NCBI GenBank assembly: GCA_905371715.1
Contig: CAJPLV010000001.1
Location: forward strand, 62,001-126,000
DNA from: Candidatus Saccharimonadota bacterium
GTDB lineage: Bacteria > Patescibacteriota > Saccharimonadia > Saccharimonadales > Saccharimonadaceae
Direction of reading: 5' to 3'
DNA: 64,000 nucleotides
Each line of letters opens with the position of its first letter. Position 1 is the first letter of the stretch. The notes under the pieces were generated by a model. The model was not told the origin of the DNA and made no database searches. It saw nothing but the letters and a program-made list of their open reading frames with translations. Shown one piece after another: positions 49,391 through 59,162 of this stretch. The position numbers were made by a program, and so were the translations under genes.

Positions 49391-50211
49391 TGGCGTGTAA
49401 CAGCTGGCGGGATAGGATTGTTCACCGGTGGCTGCGTATTCCCTATCGCCTATCGGTGCGATACAAGCGATTGCGGCGTCCGTTTGCGACAACGTACGTA
49501 CTGATCCACGGGCTCGCGGATACGGGCGCGCTGTGGCAGCCGCTACTTGCGCAGTTGCCGAAACAGAGTAACTATATTGTGGTAGATTTGCTCGGTCATG
49601 GTGAATCGCCGCAGCCGCATGACGAATCAATCTATCGCGCATCGGAACAGGCGCGGCATGTGCTTACGACCTGTGTGGCAGCAGGACTATCTGGTCCTGT
49701 TGTACTGATTGGACATTCGTTCGGCGCGTTAGTGGCGACGGAGTTTTCGCATATGTACCGCGGGATTGTACGGCAGGAGGTGCTCGTGTCGCCGCCGATT
49801 TACCGCGATGAAACGGGCAGCCGGCGCGATTGGCTGCGTCAAGATAAATTACTGCGTAGCGTTTACCGCCAGGTATTGAAAACGCCCAACTTGGTAGTGG
49901 CGGGTTATGAGCTGGGCGATAAGTTGGGTGCGCTTGGATTTTCGCACACGCAGTTATCGAAAAACACGTTTGCGGGATTTGAGAATACGCTGCGAGCGGG
50001 TATTATAAGCCAGCGGACGGGGCGACTATTGCGGCACATAACGATTCCGACAACAATCATCTACGGGCGGCTTGATCCGCTGTTAGTGGCGCGCAACTTT
50101 ACTGCTCTTGCGCGGGTAAACTCACATATTACCGTGCGTCCGCTATCAACTGGACACGCGATTCGCGAGCGTACGCTGCGCGAAATTGTGACGGTAATAC
50201 AATCTCGCTAG
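49390..50211 (+). CDS. alpha/beta hydrolase
   Basis: 273 aa, GTG start sharing a base with the htpX stop. The fold is clear: oxyanion motif LIHGLADTGALW, nucleophile in LIGHSFGALVATE, acid in YGRLDPLLVARN, and histidine in STGHAIRE. It has no signal peptide. The N-terminus is basic and Arg-rich (RDRIVHRWLRIPYRLSVRYK), perhaps peripheral to the membrane. Substrate is unknown. Confidence 0.85.
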   Translation: MACNSWRDRIVHRWLRIPYRLSVRYKRLRRPFATTYVLIHGLADTGALWQPLLAQLPKQSNYIVVDLLGHGESPQPHDESIYRASEQARHVLTTCVAAGLSGPVVLIGHSFGALVATEFSHMYRGIVRQEVLVSPPIYRDETGSRRDWLRQDKLLRSVYRQVLKTPNLVVAGYELGDKLGALGFSHTQLSKNTFAGFENTLRAGIISQRTGRLLRHITIPTTIIYGRLDPLLVARNFTALARVNSHITVRPLSTGHAIRERTLREIVTVIQSR

Positions 50212-50303
50212 CATACGTGCGTTTGAGAGCAGATCCTCTTGGCTGAGTGGTGCTGCCGGCTTCTAGCTGTTGCGGCTTGGCAGTAGGTGGAGCTATTGAT
50301 CTC

Positions 50304-53090
50304 TTAATATCGCGGCGGCAATTCAATTGTGTAATCTGTAGTGATGTTGCCTGTTGTGTTGGAAATGTAGTTTGCCGCCCAGAGATATGCGTCGGCGCGC
50401 ATGTTGATAATTTCGGCAGGATCATTATACCCATCAACATCTCCCGCTCCGCGTCTGTCGCTGCCGAATGTCCGGCGCAATTGAAGCTCGCGCGCAAGCA
50501 CGGGACCATTAATGCGCAGCTGCTGGTTGCATGTATTGGCATTGAGCCCGTTTGCATAATTAACGCCGCGCGCACGAATCGCCGTGAGGTTTGGCGTTTC
50601 GTCGACTTCGCATGTCGAGACGATGCCATCTTGCGTGTTGTTTTTGTTTGGTGTCGCCGCAAGCCACGCATCCACCTGCGTGACATTATTCCGTATGATG
50701 ATGTTGCTTGCGACTATGACGAGCTGCGTGATATCGCTTGATTTATGGTAACTTGACGGAGCGTAGGTGATATTGCCGTCAATAATAACGGTCCCTGCGC
50801 TTTTGATGATAATTGATTTGCCTGCACCGACTTCGCCGCTGATTTTTACGACGCGCGCTGTGGCGTTATAAACGCCGGATGCCATACCGCCAAGTGAAAC
50901 ATTACCGGAGTGATTGCGTACATTTGAGGTAAATTGTCCGCCAATGTTTGGTTGCGCCGGAATCGTTCCCCATTTTCCGTAGCCGCCGCCTGGTATGCCG
51001 GCGTTTGCAAACGATAAATTATTGCGGGTCGCTTCGGTTGAAGTGCTCGCATTTGCTGCGCCCGCGCCGACGCCCGACAGTCCGCCAGCTGATGCCGACC
51101 GAATCACGCCGTTCTGCGGCGTCGTCATGCCGTATTCGCCCCAGCTGCCGAAGAGCTGTCCGCTGTCGGCGAGAGAGCTCATTGCGGTGATGATTGACGA
51201 TCGCGTGTATTGTGTGGCGGGCAGACCGGTAACAACGCCGGAGTTTGATCCGACGCGAATACCATTACCCCAAACTTGCACAGACGGCTTTTTTGCAATA
51301 CGGTAACATTTTGGATACGCAACCCGGCGGTGCGTATCGCCGCCTGCACGCGTGTCCCAATTGTAATGGCGGATAGTCATGGTTCGGCATACGAGATCGC
51401 CGACTTGCGCGCCTGTCGTTTTCAGCTTTTCATTGTTCACTTGGTTGCCGCCGCTGTTTAGGGCAGAGATGACGGCGCTTGCGAGAGTGTTGCAATCTGA
51501 TGCATAATTATGCAAGCTTGGATTATCTTTCATCCACTCGCAGGCGTGAGCAGTTGAGCCAAAGTCAGCTTCAGCATAGCGCAATGATCCGGAACTTGTT
51601 TTATTAAATATTTGATTAAAGACAGTTGTTACAGCACTCTCTCCGCCGGCTGATTGGATAACTGCGTTCGGGATTTTGAAGTCGTATGTGCCCCAATCTA
51701 CCCCGATATTACGCAAAACACCGCCTTCGTTTTGGATGATACTTGGCGCATCGACTTGCGTATCTTGATTGGTAGCGCCAATTGACGTGCTGCCGTCGCC
51801 GATTTTTGGAATGAGGTCAAAGGTTGATTTGACAACGAAGCAGGCCGGAACGGAGTTGTCCCATACATGATCTATGGAAGTGTTCCAATACCATGCAACT
51901 TTTTGACATACATACCAGCCTATTTTGCTGCCATCGCTTGGTATGCGCATGCCGAGGCAATCATCGTCATAGCTGTATAGACTGAGTGCATCTGGTTTAA
52001 TAAAAATGGTATCCCAACTGCGGTATTTTTGCCCTGAGCACTGTGTCTTGGCGGGAGGATCTGCACCTCGCCACACAACTATTTTTGTGTCGCTGCCACA
52101 GCTGTTCCAGTTTTGGCGTTCACAATTTACAACCTCATGATAGTTGCGGAAAAACGTGTTTTTGATATTTATTTTTAGCTCAAGTTCTTGCCTTCCGTAT
52201 CCAGGTAATTCAACGTTGCGTAAGTTGCTCGAAAAGCGTGCGAGCTCACCTGAGCCTATTGTCGGCTGATCGGATGCATGATTGATTGCACCCCATCCAT
52301 CCGGCTGAGAATTCTTATAGTTTTTGTAAGACGTGTAACCAGAACCAGATTTGGCGACAGCATACGTTTGTCCGTTAACATCCCAGCCTTGCGGTTTGGC
52401 GCGCCGGCGCAGCCAGAAATTTGTGCCCTCAGTGTCGCAATTAATAGATTTTCCGCTATAGGTTTTTACGATATTTCCGAATTTTCGTGCCAAGCAGCTC
52501 GTCCCATTAAACCTCACTCTTTCTGCAGGACCGCCAGGTTTAGCAACGCCGTTAATATCAATTTCTAGCTCAAGCTGATCATTTGAATTAATCCACCACC
52601 ATATACCGTGTCCGCCGCGGTGACCTCGATCAAAGAATATACTACCGTTAGAGTCTTTGTGTCCATTCAGATTGAGCACGCGCACATTGCGTCCGCCCCC
52701 ACCGATGGAAAATAATGAGTAGATGTGGGTATCGCTTGAAAACTGCGTGTTCCACGATCCGCGGATATTTGCACGCAGCTTAGTGGCATTCCAATCTACC
52801 CAAATAGGATTATCTGGCGTTGACCCCGCCTCGCTTAAGTAGCTAGATCCTGGATTTGAGAGCCAGAACACGGCGCATGGATATGAAAGGAACCTACTGT
52901 CTCCACACGGATTGCCACCCCAGCCAGTTTCTTCTGCACGATTTCGACCTGAATTCTTTCCATTGCTGCCTCGCCATGCATTTGCTTGTTGATACATGCA
53001 CGCCGTCAGTACGAATGCCACGCTTACCACCAACAAAATTGTCCGTGCAACATTTTTACCTAATGTCTGGCTAAAATATGTACGCATCAC
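50304..53090 (-). CDS. large exported protein of unknown function (928 aa)
   Basis: A signal peptide (MRTYFSQTLGKNVARTILLV through ACMYQQANA) is followed by a long extracytoplasmic protein with many Gly, Asn, Ser and Trp residues and scattered cysteines (pairs such as NCERQNWNSC, NTCNQQL). The C-terminal third has beta-solenoid-like stretches (VVKISGEVGAGKSIIIKSAG and LVIVASNIIIRNNVTQVDAW) with a final acidic region. No membrane anchor or sortase motif is seen at the end. It is co-expressed with the small membrane protein before it (4-nt overlap). A surface or secreted structural role is likely. Confidence 0.7.
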   Translation of the reverse strand: MMRTYFSQTLGKNVARTILLVVSVAFVLTACMYQQANAWRGSNGKNSGRNRAEETGWGGNPCGDSRFLSYPCAVFWLSNPGSSYLSEAGSTPDNPIWVDWNATKLRANIRGSWNTQFSSDTHIYSLFSIGGGGRNVRVLNLNGHKDSNGSIFFDRGHRGGHGIWWWINSNDQLELEIDINGVAKPGGPAERVRFNGTSCLARKFGNIVKTYSGKSINCDTEGTNFWLRRRAKPQGWDVNGQTYAVAKSGSGYTSYKNYKNSQPDGWGAINHASDQPTIGSGELARFSSNLRNVELPGYGRQELELKINIKNTFFRNYHEVVNCERQNWNSCGSDTKIVVWRGADPPAKTQCSGQKYRSWDTIFIKPDALSLYSYDDDCLGMRIPSDGSKIGWYVCQKVAWYWNTSIDHVWDNSVPACFVVKSTFDLIPKIGDGSTSIGATNQDTQVDAPSIIQNEGGVLRNIGVDWGTYDFKIPNAVIQSAGGESAVTTVFNQIFNKTSSGSLRYAEADFGSTAHACEWMKDNPSLHNYASDCNTLASAVISALNSGGNQVNNEKLKTTGAQVGDLVCRTMTIRHYNWDTRAGGDTHRRVAYPKCYRIAKKPSVQVWGNGIRVGSNSGVVTGLPATQYTRSSIITAMSSLADSGQLFGSWGEYGMTTPQNGVIRSASAGGLSGVGAGAANASTSTEATRNNLSFANAGIPGGGYGKWGTIPAQPNIGGQFTSNVRNHSGNVSLGGMASGVYNATARVVKISGEVGAGKSIIIKSAGTVIIDGNITYAPSSYHKSSDITQLVIVASNIIIRNNVTQVDAWLAATPNKNNTQDGIVSTCEVDETPNLTAIRARGVNYANGLNANTCNQQLRINGPVLARELQLRRTFGSDRRGAGDVDGYNDPAEIINMRADAYLWAANYISNTTGNITTDYTIELPPRY

Positions 53091-53557
53091 TGTGGCTTAC
53101 CTTGGTTGTTTTGAGTGACACCTCCACGCAAAGCCTCCATTTGTTGTAAGCTTGTCATCGTTTGTAGCTTTGGACTTGGATAGATGCCTTTATCGGCAAG
53201 TGCGACTATTTTGTGGTATGTATTATTAAGCTCATCGGTTTGCGATCCGGTATTGATAAGTGCGAGGTAGTAATAGCGCATATACAGGCACGAGGCATCA
53301 TTGTCACTGCCACTTTTTGATGTAATAGTTGAAACAAGGTCTTTTAACTTAGCGGTGTCAGATAGCGATTCATTATATTTCGCAACAAGATTATCGTTGC
53401 AGATATTTTTTGATACGACCACTCGTTCATCTAGTTGTTTTATACCGGCATATAACCACCCTATGGCGAGTGCGCCGCCGATACCGCCGATGATAATAAT
53501 TACTATAGCAGCACGACTTTTTGTGCCCAGCGTAATCCCTACCTTTTTCTTGCTCAT
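53087..53557 (-). CDS. small bitopic membrane protein
   Basis: 156 aa from ATG 53557 (MSKKKVGITLG...). One membrane span (AAIVIIIIGGIGGALAIGWLYAG) is followed by an external helical domain containing two cysteines (NICNDN, DASCLYM). No family is recognised. It overlaps the start of the 928-aa exported protein gene by 4 nt, suggesting a partner or anchor for that protein. The -10 box TATACT ends 6 nt before the ATG, a leaderless arrangement. Confidence 0.75.
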   Translation of the reverse strand: MSKKKVGITLGTKSRAAIVIIIIGGIGGALAIGWLYAGIKQLDERVVVSKNICNDNLVAKYNESLSDTAKLKDLVSTITSKSGSDNDASCLYMRYYYLALINTGSQTDELNNTYHKIVALADKGIYPSPKLQTMTSLQQMEALRGGVTQNNQGKPQ

Positions 53558-53563
53558 GCTTCC

Positions 53564-53592
53564 AGTATATCGCAAGACGAAGCTGCCGGCAA
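53564..53592 (-). promoter_or_regulatory. promoter giving a leaderless transcript
   Basis: On the - strand TTGCCG (53587-53592), 17-nt spacer, TATACT (53564-53569), then 6 nt to the ATG at 53557. Confidence 0.55.
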
Positions 53593-53649
53593 TAATAAAA
53601 CATCGCCGCAGGGTGCGGCGTGTGTTGATGAGGCTTGTCGTAATTTTCG

Positions 53650-53724
53650 TGGTGATCGTACCGGGAATCGAACCCGGATTGCCAGGATGAGAACCTGATG
53701 TCCTAACCGTTAGACGATACGACC
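53650..53724 (-). tRNA. tRNA-Glu (anticodon CUC), CCA encoded
   Basis: On the - strand the acceptor GGTCGTA pairs with TACGATC and is followed by an encoded A-CCA end. The D arm is GTC-TAACGGTTAG-GAC, the anticodon stem TCAGG/CCTGG with loop TTCTCAT (CTC anticodon), and the T arm CCGGG-TTCGATT-CCCGG. All four arms pair. It is the only tRNA found in the window. Confidence 0.95.
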
Positions 53725-53747
53725 TAGCGTCATCTACTATATCAAAA

Positions 53748-54140
53748 TTACTCGTTCGCGTCTACCGCTGAATTGCCGATCTGCTGTACGATTTCAAGCA
53801 GGCGCCGCGGCGTAATCTCCGCTTTCACGAAATATGCGTCGACATTGCGTTCAATTTCTTGGCGCGTTTCTTCGTCTTGATCAAAATTCGTCATGACGGC
53901 AACATGCGAATGCTTTGCGACCGGATTCTTTTTGATTTCATGCAAGATTTCTTGTCCGCGCAGTTCTGGCAGCATGATGTCAAGCAATACCAAGTCGTAC
54001 GCTTTGTTGGTTGCCATCACCAGCCCGTCGCGCCCGTCGATCGCCCATTCGACGTCGTAACCTGCCTGGCGCAAACTGCGCACATACATTTCGCCGATGA
54101 ACCGGTCGTCTTCAATCATTAAAATTGTCTTTATCGCCAT
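53748..54140 (-). CDS. single-domain response regulator
   Basis: 130 aa. Complete receiver domain: acidic residues in IEDDRFIGE, phospho-acceptor Asp54 in DLVLLDIMLPELRGQEIL, then VAVMTNFDQ and the Lys of YFVKAE. There is no output domain, so it would act by protein-protein contact or in a phosphorelay. ATG 54140 is chosen because the domain starts there. The longer open frame overlaps the kinase gene. It follows the histidine kinase by 13 nt. Confidence 0.92.
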   Translation of the reverse strand: MAIKTILMIEDDRFIGEMYVRSLRQAGYDVEWAIDGRDGLVMATNKAYDLVLLDIMLPELRGQEILHEIKKNPVAKHSHVAVMTNFDQDEETRQEIERNVDAYFVKAEITPRRLLEIVQQIGNSAVDANE

Positions 54141-54153
54141 AGTGTAAACTCCT

Positions 54154-55707
54154 TTATCCTGAATAGGTTGCGTGATTGGTAATTGATTCGCCATGCCGCG
54201 CGACGAGCGCCGTGTTAATATGTCCGTTTGCTTGCAAGGTTTCGGCGACGCTGGCGTAGACCGGCAGCGTGAATGAAAACGTTGAGCCGACGCCTTCGGT
54301 GCTTGATACGCTGATCGTGCCGCCGTGGCTTTCAACGATTGCTTTACAAATGTACAGCCCAATTCCTGTGCCGGCGACGGTTTCGCGCGAGCGGTGCGAG
54401 CGGTAGAATTTGTGGAATAGATTGCCAACGACGTTTGCCGGCATACCGATACCATTGTCGACAACCGAAACCTTCACGAACGCGCCTTCAACAGCAGCGT
54501 TAACACGCACAATACCACCGTTATTTGAATATTTTATACCATTATCAATTAGATTTGATAAAACTTCGCTAATGCTTGACGGGTCGGCGGCGACAGTCGG
54601 CAAATTATCGGGAATATCAACAACGAGCTGGCGGTGCTGCGACGAAGCGCGTAAGTTCATGTCGTCGCGGATTGTTTGGTAAATGTGCGCGAGCGACTCT
54701 TCGCTGAGATGGATTTTCAAGTGCCGCCGGTCGTATTTGCTTGTGTTCAAAATATTGTTGATATAGCCGGACAGGCGGTTGCCGCTGACGATAAGGCGCT
54801 GAAATAGCTCTTTCTGCTCGGCGGTAAGTACGTCTTCAAGCTCAAGCGACAGCACATCTAAGTAGCCGCGAATGACTGTAATCGGACCGCGCAATTCGTG
54901 CGCCGCAAACGAGATAAAATCTAGCCCGTCGTCTTCCGGCTGGTAAATATCTGATTCGTCGTACGCGATTAGGACGACTTCGGTGGCGCTCCCCTGTTCA
55001 AAGCTGGCGGTTACGTTGAAGATTCGCCGGTCTTCGTCGCCGATGATTTTATTTGGTACGCGCAGCCAAGTTTGCTGGGCATGTACCGTGTTGGTCTCGC
55101 AAGCGGCGAGCCAATTTGTAAAATCGTCTGGCTCATCGAATAATAACTCTAATTTGAGCGCACCCTCTTTCGTTTGCTTGACGGGTGCTGCGCGGTTGGC
55201 GAACGAAATCTCGCCGGCGGTATTCATGACGACGATGCCGGTGTTTGTCTGATTGAGCGCAGTGAGCAGTGTTTTATGGCGCTGCACTGCGTGCGAGTCG
55301 TCTGCATCAGCATTGTCGGCGGAATTATTCTTGTAAATGTACAGCAGCATATCGTGAAAACCGTCTTTAGCATAGCGCGGTAAATTTGGATTGCCGAGCG
55401 GCTGGTCGACAGTTTGTCCGGCGGCGCGCGCGATCGCAGTTGCTAAATCGCGCAAGGGAGCCAGCAAAAACAGCATTAAATAAATATTCAGCGCTACAGA
55501 CGTTATAATTGTTGCGCCCATCGTGATGATAAACGGCAGCGCGTCGATGTGCGCGCCTGCCACGATTAACGCCCCGCCGACTACCAATACGACGAGCAGC
55601 TGCGTGAGAAGCGAAAGCAAGATCGCGTTCCGGCGGTAAATTCTCCAGTAGTCGCGCATTTCGGCGACGCGCTTCGGCGCATGGCGCGTGTTTTTCCCTA
55701 ATGCCAC
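54154..55707 (-). CDS. membrane histidine kinase with PAS-like domain
   Basis: 517 aa. Two N-terminal spans (LLSLLTQLLVVLVVGGALIV and FIITMGATIITSVALNIYLM) are followed by a PAS-like region (NQTNTGIVVMNTAGEISFAN). HisKA has the phospho-His in FISFAAHELRGPITVIRGYL. The ATPase domain has NLIDNGIKYSNNGG, VVDNGIGMPA and GTGIGLYICKAIVESHGG. It pairs with the single-domain regulator downstream. Its start overlaps the DUF3048 gene by 10 nt. Confidence 0.92.
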   Translation of the reverse strand: MALGKNTRHAPKRVAEMRDYWRIYRRNAILLSLLTQLLVVLVVGGALIVAGAHIDALPFIITMGATIITSVALNIYLMLFLLAPLRDLATAIARAAGQTVDQPLGNPNLPRYAKDGFHDMLLYIYKNNSADNADADDSHAVQRHKTLLTALNQTNTGIVVMNTAGEISFANRAAPVKQTKEGALKLELLFDEPDDFTNWLAACETNTVHAQQTWLRVPNKIIGDEDRRIFNVTASFEQGSATEVVLIAYDESDIYQPEDDGLDFISFAAHELRGPITVIRGYLDVLSLELEDVLTAEQKELFQRLIVSGNRLSGYINNILNTSKYDRRHLKIHLSEESLAHIYQTIRDDMNLRASSQHRQLVVDIPDNLPTVAADPSSISEVLSNLIDNGIKYSNNGGIVRVNAAVEGAFVKVSVVDNGIGMPANVVGNLFHKFYRSHRSRETVAGTGIGLYICKAIVESHGGTISVSSTEGVGSTFSFTLPVYASVAETLQANGHINTALVARHGESITNHATYSG

Positions 55708-56822
55708 GCGACGCCTCCTCCGCTATTTGCTACCGCGCCTATCCAGGTTTGCCCGCGATTGAGCGCGATTTCTTTGCCGTTGGCGTCGAAAAAGCGTAAC
55801 GGCTCGGTGCGGCTGCCTTTGCGCCATGTTGCTTCAGCGACCGTGCCGTTTTGGAAAATATGCGCCGCGCCGCTCCCGACTGTGACGATACTTTGCCGCC
55901 AGCCGTCTTCGCGTACGGTGGTTTCGTCGACGCGCATAGCGATGACGACGCTTGGCGCGATGCGACCTTCTTCACGGTCGTTGCTAACCGCGCCGCCAAT
56001 GCTGCGCAGATAGGAATTGCTTGCTTTATCGTAGTCGTAGTGCGTGTTGTAGAGTGGACCGCTAAAGTTGATATCAATACTCGTGGCGTTTGGCTGCTCG
56101 CTGGCTGTGCCGGCGGCGCGCGCTTGCCCGGAGAATTGCGAGTTTTTGTAGCCTTTCGCGGCGTTGAGCGCGTCGAGTTTTTCAAAGTTTGTGTAGACAT
56201 TGTGCGGCGCATATCGGTCGCGAGCGCGCCAATAGCTGCCGCCGTTGAAGAACTGGTCAATGTCGCGGTAGCTGCCGTTGCGGATTTCGGCGAGTGCTGC
56301 TGCGCTGCCGCCGACATGAGCAACGCTTGCTTGATACGGCGCGAGCCAATCAACGTAATACATGCGCAGGCTGCGCACTGGTCCGACTAGACCTGGTTTA
56401 TGCTGTTGGTATAAACACAAAAATCGCGTGATGCCTCCTTCGGCGATCGCCTCATAGACGACTTCCGCCTGTTTTAGCCCGGACTGCGGGCGCGAATCCG
56501 GCGAGTTCTCAATCATCACTGCAGTGACCGGTTTGGTGACAGCGGTTTCGTCGGCAACTTCTATTCCATTGAGCTGCGAGTAGAATTTTGTCGGTCCGGT
56601 TTTCTTCTTGCGTACAATTGGCGTGTGGTCGGTTTGCGCAACAGGCGGCTGATAGGTTAAATAAAACGCTGCCGCGCAGCCGATAAAAATGAGCAGCACG
56701 CCGCAAATCAATATCGTCGCTAAGCGGTGGCGCTCAATAAACGCGCGAAACCGTTTGATTTTGCCTGGCTGCTGTTTGGCAAGCAGCTTGCGGCTGAGCT
56801 CGGTTGATCTTTTTGTGTCCAT
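55698..56822 (-). CDS. DUF3048-family membrane-anchored protein
   Basis: 374 aa. A basic N-terminus and one span (LATILICGVLLIFIGCAAAF) place the rest outside the cell. Family-type motifs are VTAVMIENSPDSRPQSGLKQ, VVYEAIAEGGITRFLCLYQ, VGPVRSLRMYYVDW and AHVGGSAAAL, with the C-terminal PSVVIAMRVDETTVREDG. Bacillus YerB belongs to this family. Its function is not firmly known. It is first in an operon with a two-component pair. A TATAAT lies 10 nt before the ATG. Confidence 0.85.
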   Translation of the reverse strand: MDTKRSTELSRKLLAKQQPGKIKRFRAFIERHRLATILICGVLLIFIGCAAAFYLTYQPPVAQTDHTPIVRKKKTGPTKFYSQLNGIEVADETAVTKPVTAVMIENSPDSRPQSGLKQAEVVYEAIAEGGITRFLCLYQQHKPGLVGPVRSLRMYYVDWLAPYQASVAHVGGSAAALAEIRNGSYRDIDQFFNGGSYWRARDRYAPHNVYTNFEKLDALNAAKGYKNSQFSGQARAAGTASEQPNATSIDINFSGPLYNTHYDYDKASNSYLRSIGGAVSNDREEGRIAPSVVIAMRVDETTVREDGWRQSIVTVGSGAAHIFQNGTVAEATWRKGSRTEPLRFFDANGKEIALNRGQTWIGAVANSGGGVAWH

Positions 56823-56957
56823 GCTTATGGTTATTATAACAGATTGCGTACCGTACCGTGGCGTTTTGATGCGATACTTGCGGCTTAGTATCGTTATAGG
56901 TTGAAAAACAACAATACTATTGCTAATTTTATATAAATATTATATAATAAAAGGATA

Positions 56958-57539
56958 ATGTCTACGAAAAATCATTTTGAGCATACGCTGCCTCCTCTGT
57001 CATTGGCTAATGGAACGCAGCTGAGCGCCGGGTTGTACAGTGTTGAAGGCGGAACGCGCTATCGAATGGTATTTGGCGATCATCCTGAGCGCCTGAGTTC
57101 GCCGCGCGTCACGTTTAACTCAGAGGCTGGCAGAATTGCGCATTTTGCTGGTATGCTATTTCGCGGTGCTCCGCGAGATTCCATAGCCGGCATGTCGATG
57201 ATTGACTATTTTACCAAAGTGGCGCAGGGAGAATTGGGGCTGGCGATTGGCGAGACTTCAACGATGCGTAAGCCCATCATTGTTCGTTGCCTCGCAAAAT
57301 ACGGTTTTCTCGCGAGCCGGCTGGAGAGTACGAGCGTGCGCGCCGGGCTGCTGCCGCGCGGGATTGATGACGGCCATCATCCGAATGTTCACTTTATTTC
57401 GGGCAATCAAGCGGAATTTGAAGATTCGCGTTGGTGGCGGTTTTATCGCGTCGTGAACGAAAGAGAGCTCCCTTATCGCTACCCGCTTGAGCATCCGTCA
57501 ACAGAGATAGATTTGCACACATCGTTCACGCTAGAATGA
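56958..57539 (+). CDS. hypothetical protein (193 aa)
   Basis: No family is recognised. There is no signal peptide or membrane span. The sequence is mixed alpha/beta with GTRYRMVFGDHPERLSSPRV near the start and GIDDGHHPNVHFISGNQAEF in the second half. TATAAT (56943-56948) and AAGGA both lie just before the ATG. The 3' end overlaps the convergent gltX by 9 nt, so the two mRNAs would be complementary at their ends. Confidence 0.7.
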   Translation: MSTKNHFEHTLPPLSLANGTQLSAGLYSVEGGTRYRMVFGDHPERLSSPRVTFNSEAGRIAHFAGMLFRGAPRDSIAGMSMIDYFTKVAQGELGLAIGETSTMRKPIIVRCLAKYGFLASRLESTSVRAGLLPRGIDDGHHPNVHFISGNQAEFEDSRWWRFYRVVNERELPYRYPLEHPSTEIDLHTSFTLE

Positions 57540-59000
57540 TACTAACCGCCTGAGCGTCGTCTCTTTGCCGAGTAGCGCGAGCGTGTCGTTGAGCTGCGGG
57601 CTGAATGGCGCCCACGTGATGGCGATACGGACAAGGCTGAATAAGATGCCGGGTTTTTGACTAGTTTTTTCGAGTAAATCGTTAAGGCGCTGCTGAATTG
57701 ATTCCGGCGTCCAATCGGTGAGCGCGGCGAGTGAATCGTGTGCAGTGCGCATGAGGGCTTGGCGCTCACCGGGCGAAAGTTTTTTGAGCTGTTTGTTCGT
57801 CTCAATGAGCGAGTCGTCGCGCGTGGGTTCTTCAAAAAAGTAATTGGTGAGCTGGGGCAAGTCGGCAAGTGTTTTTAAGCGGTCTTGCGCCAGGGCGAGA
57901 ACGCGTTTTTTGTAATCCTCGCTCGCCTGCGCTGCGGCGGGCGGCCAGTAAGTAGAAGCAGCCGCAGATTGCTTCGAAGATCTGTTGCCGACAGGATTGC
58001 TCACCCGTGTATATAAATCGTCCAAGCTCAGGCGCCGAATCCATTGCCCGTTCATCCAAAGCAGTCGCTTTTCGTCGAAGCGCGCGCCGGATTTTTGCAC
58101 GCGGCTGAGGCTGAATTTCTCAATCAGCTCGTCGCGACTGAAGATTTCTTGCTCAGTGCCATCATTCCAGCCCATGCTTGCGAGAAAATTCAGCATCGCT
58201 TCGGGCAAAATCCCATCAGTGCGATAGTCGGTGACGCTTTTTGCACCGTCGCGTTTACCGAGCTTTTTTTTGCCGTCGGGAGCCATGATGTGCGGTAGAC
58301 ACGCTAAAACCGGCGGCGTCAACTCAAACGCTTCATATAAGCTCAAATAGCGTGGAATCGACGATATATACTCCAAACCGCGAATGACGTGTGTGATGCG
58401 CATTTCAGCGTCATCTACGATGTGTGCAAAATTGTACGTTGGGTAGCCGTCGGCTTTGATAAGAATGAAATCATCAAGTGCTTCTGATCCAGCAGATAAT
58501 TCACCCATTACCGGATCGTGCCAAACGTAGCGCTTAGGATGTGTGACCTTGAATCGTAGTGGCTGTGTACCGTCCCATGCTGGCGGATTTTCAGGGCGGT
58601 AATCGCGATATAAAAACGCTTTTTTGGCGGCACGCGCTTTGTCGCGGAAAGCCTGCACTTGCTCCGGGGTGTATGGATCTGCATATGCCAGCCCCTTGTC
58701 GATTAACGTTTGCGCCCACGTACGATAGATTTCGAGTCGCTCGGACTGGTGATAGGGACCGTACTCGCCGCCGCGCCGCGGCCCTTCGTCCCAGTCAAGC
58801 CCTAGCCACTCAAGTGTATCTAAAATTAAATCTTCCGCGCCCGGCACAAAACGCGCGCGGTCGGTGTCTTCAATGCGTAAAATAAACGTACCGCCCTGTT
58901 GCCGCGCTAAAAGCCACGGAAACAGTGCCGCGCGGACGTTGCCGACATGAATATAACCCGTCGGACTCGGTGCAAATCGCGTGCGAATGGTTGTCATCAT
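57531..59000 (-). CDS. gltX: glutamate-tRNA ligase
   Basis: 489 aa. The class I HIGH motif is HVGN in RFAPSPTGYIHVGNVRAALF and KMSKS is KLGKRDG in PDGKKKLGKRDGAKSV. FILRIEDTDRARF and ADGYPTYNFAHIVDDAEMRI are diagnostic of GluRS. In organisms lacking GlnRS it also charges tRNA-Gln for later amidation. It sits about 4 kb from the tRNA-Glu gene. Confidence 0.96.
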   Translation of the reverse strand: MMTTIRTRFAPSPTGYIHVGNVRAALFPWLLARQQGGTFILRIEDTDRARFVPGAEDLILDTLEWLGLDWDEGPRRGGEYGPYHQSERLEIYRTWAQTLIDKGLAYADPYTPEQVQAFRDKARAAKKAFLYRDYRPENPPAWDGTQPLRFKVTHPKRYVWHDPVMGELSAGSEALDDFILIKADGYPTYNFAHIVDDAEMRITHVIRGLEYISSIPRYLSLYEAFELTPPVLACLPHIMAPDGKKKLGKRDGAKSVTDYRTDGILPEAMLNFLASMGWNDGTEQEIFSRDELIEKFSLSRVQKSGARFDEKRLLWMNGQWIRRLSLDDLYTRVSNPVGNRSSKQSAAASTYWPPAAAQASEDYKKRVLALAQDRLKTLADLPQLTNYFFEEPTRDDSLIETNKQLKKLSPGERQALMRTAHDSLAALTDWTPESIQQRLNDLLEKTSQKPGILFSLVRIAITWAPFSPQLNDTLALLGKETTLRRLVSF

Positions 59001-59162
59001 ATAGTTAAATTATATAACATCAAACGGATATTTACATACTTAAATTTTGCTGAACGCCCCATTTTAACTTACTGAATCTGGCTATTCTATAATATAAACT
59101 ACTGTGTTATCTCTTTGCCTTTTATATAAAGAGAAGAATTATGCATAATTACGATAATAATT

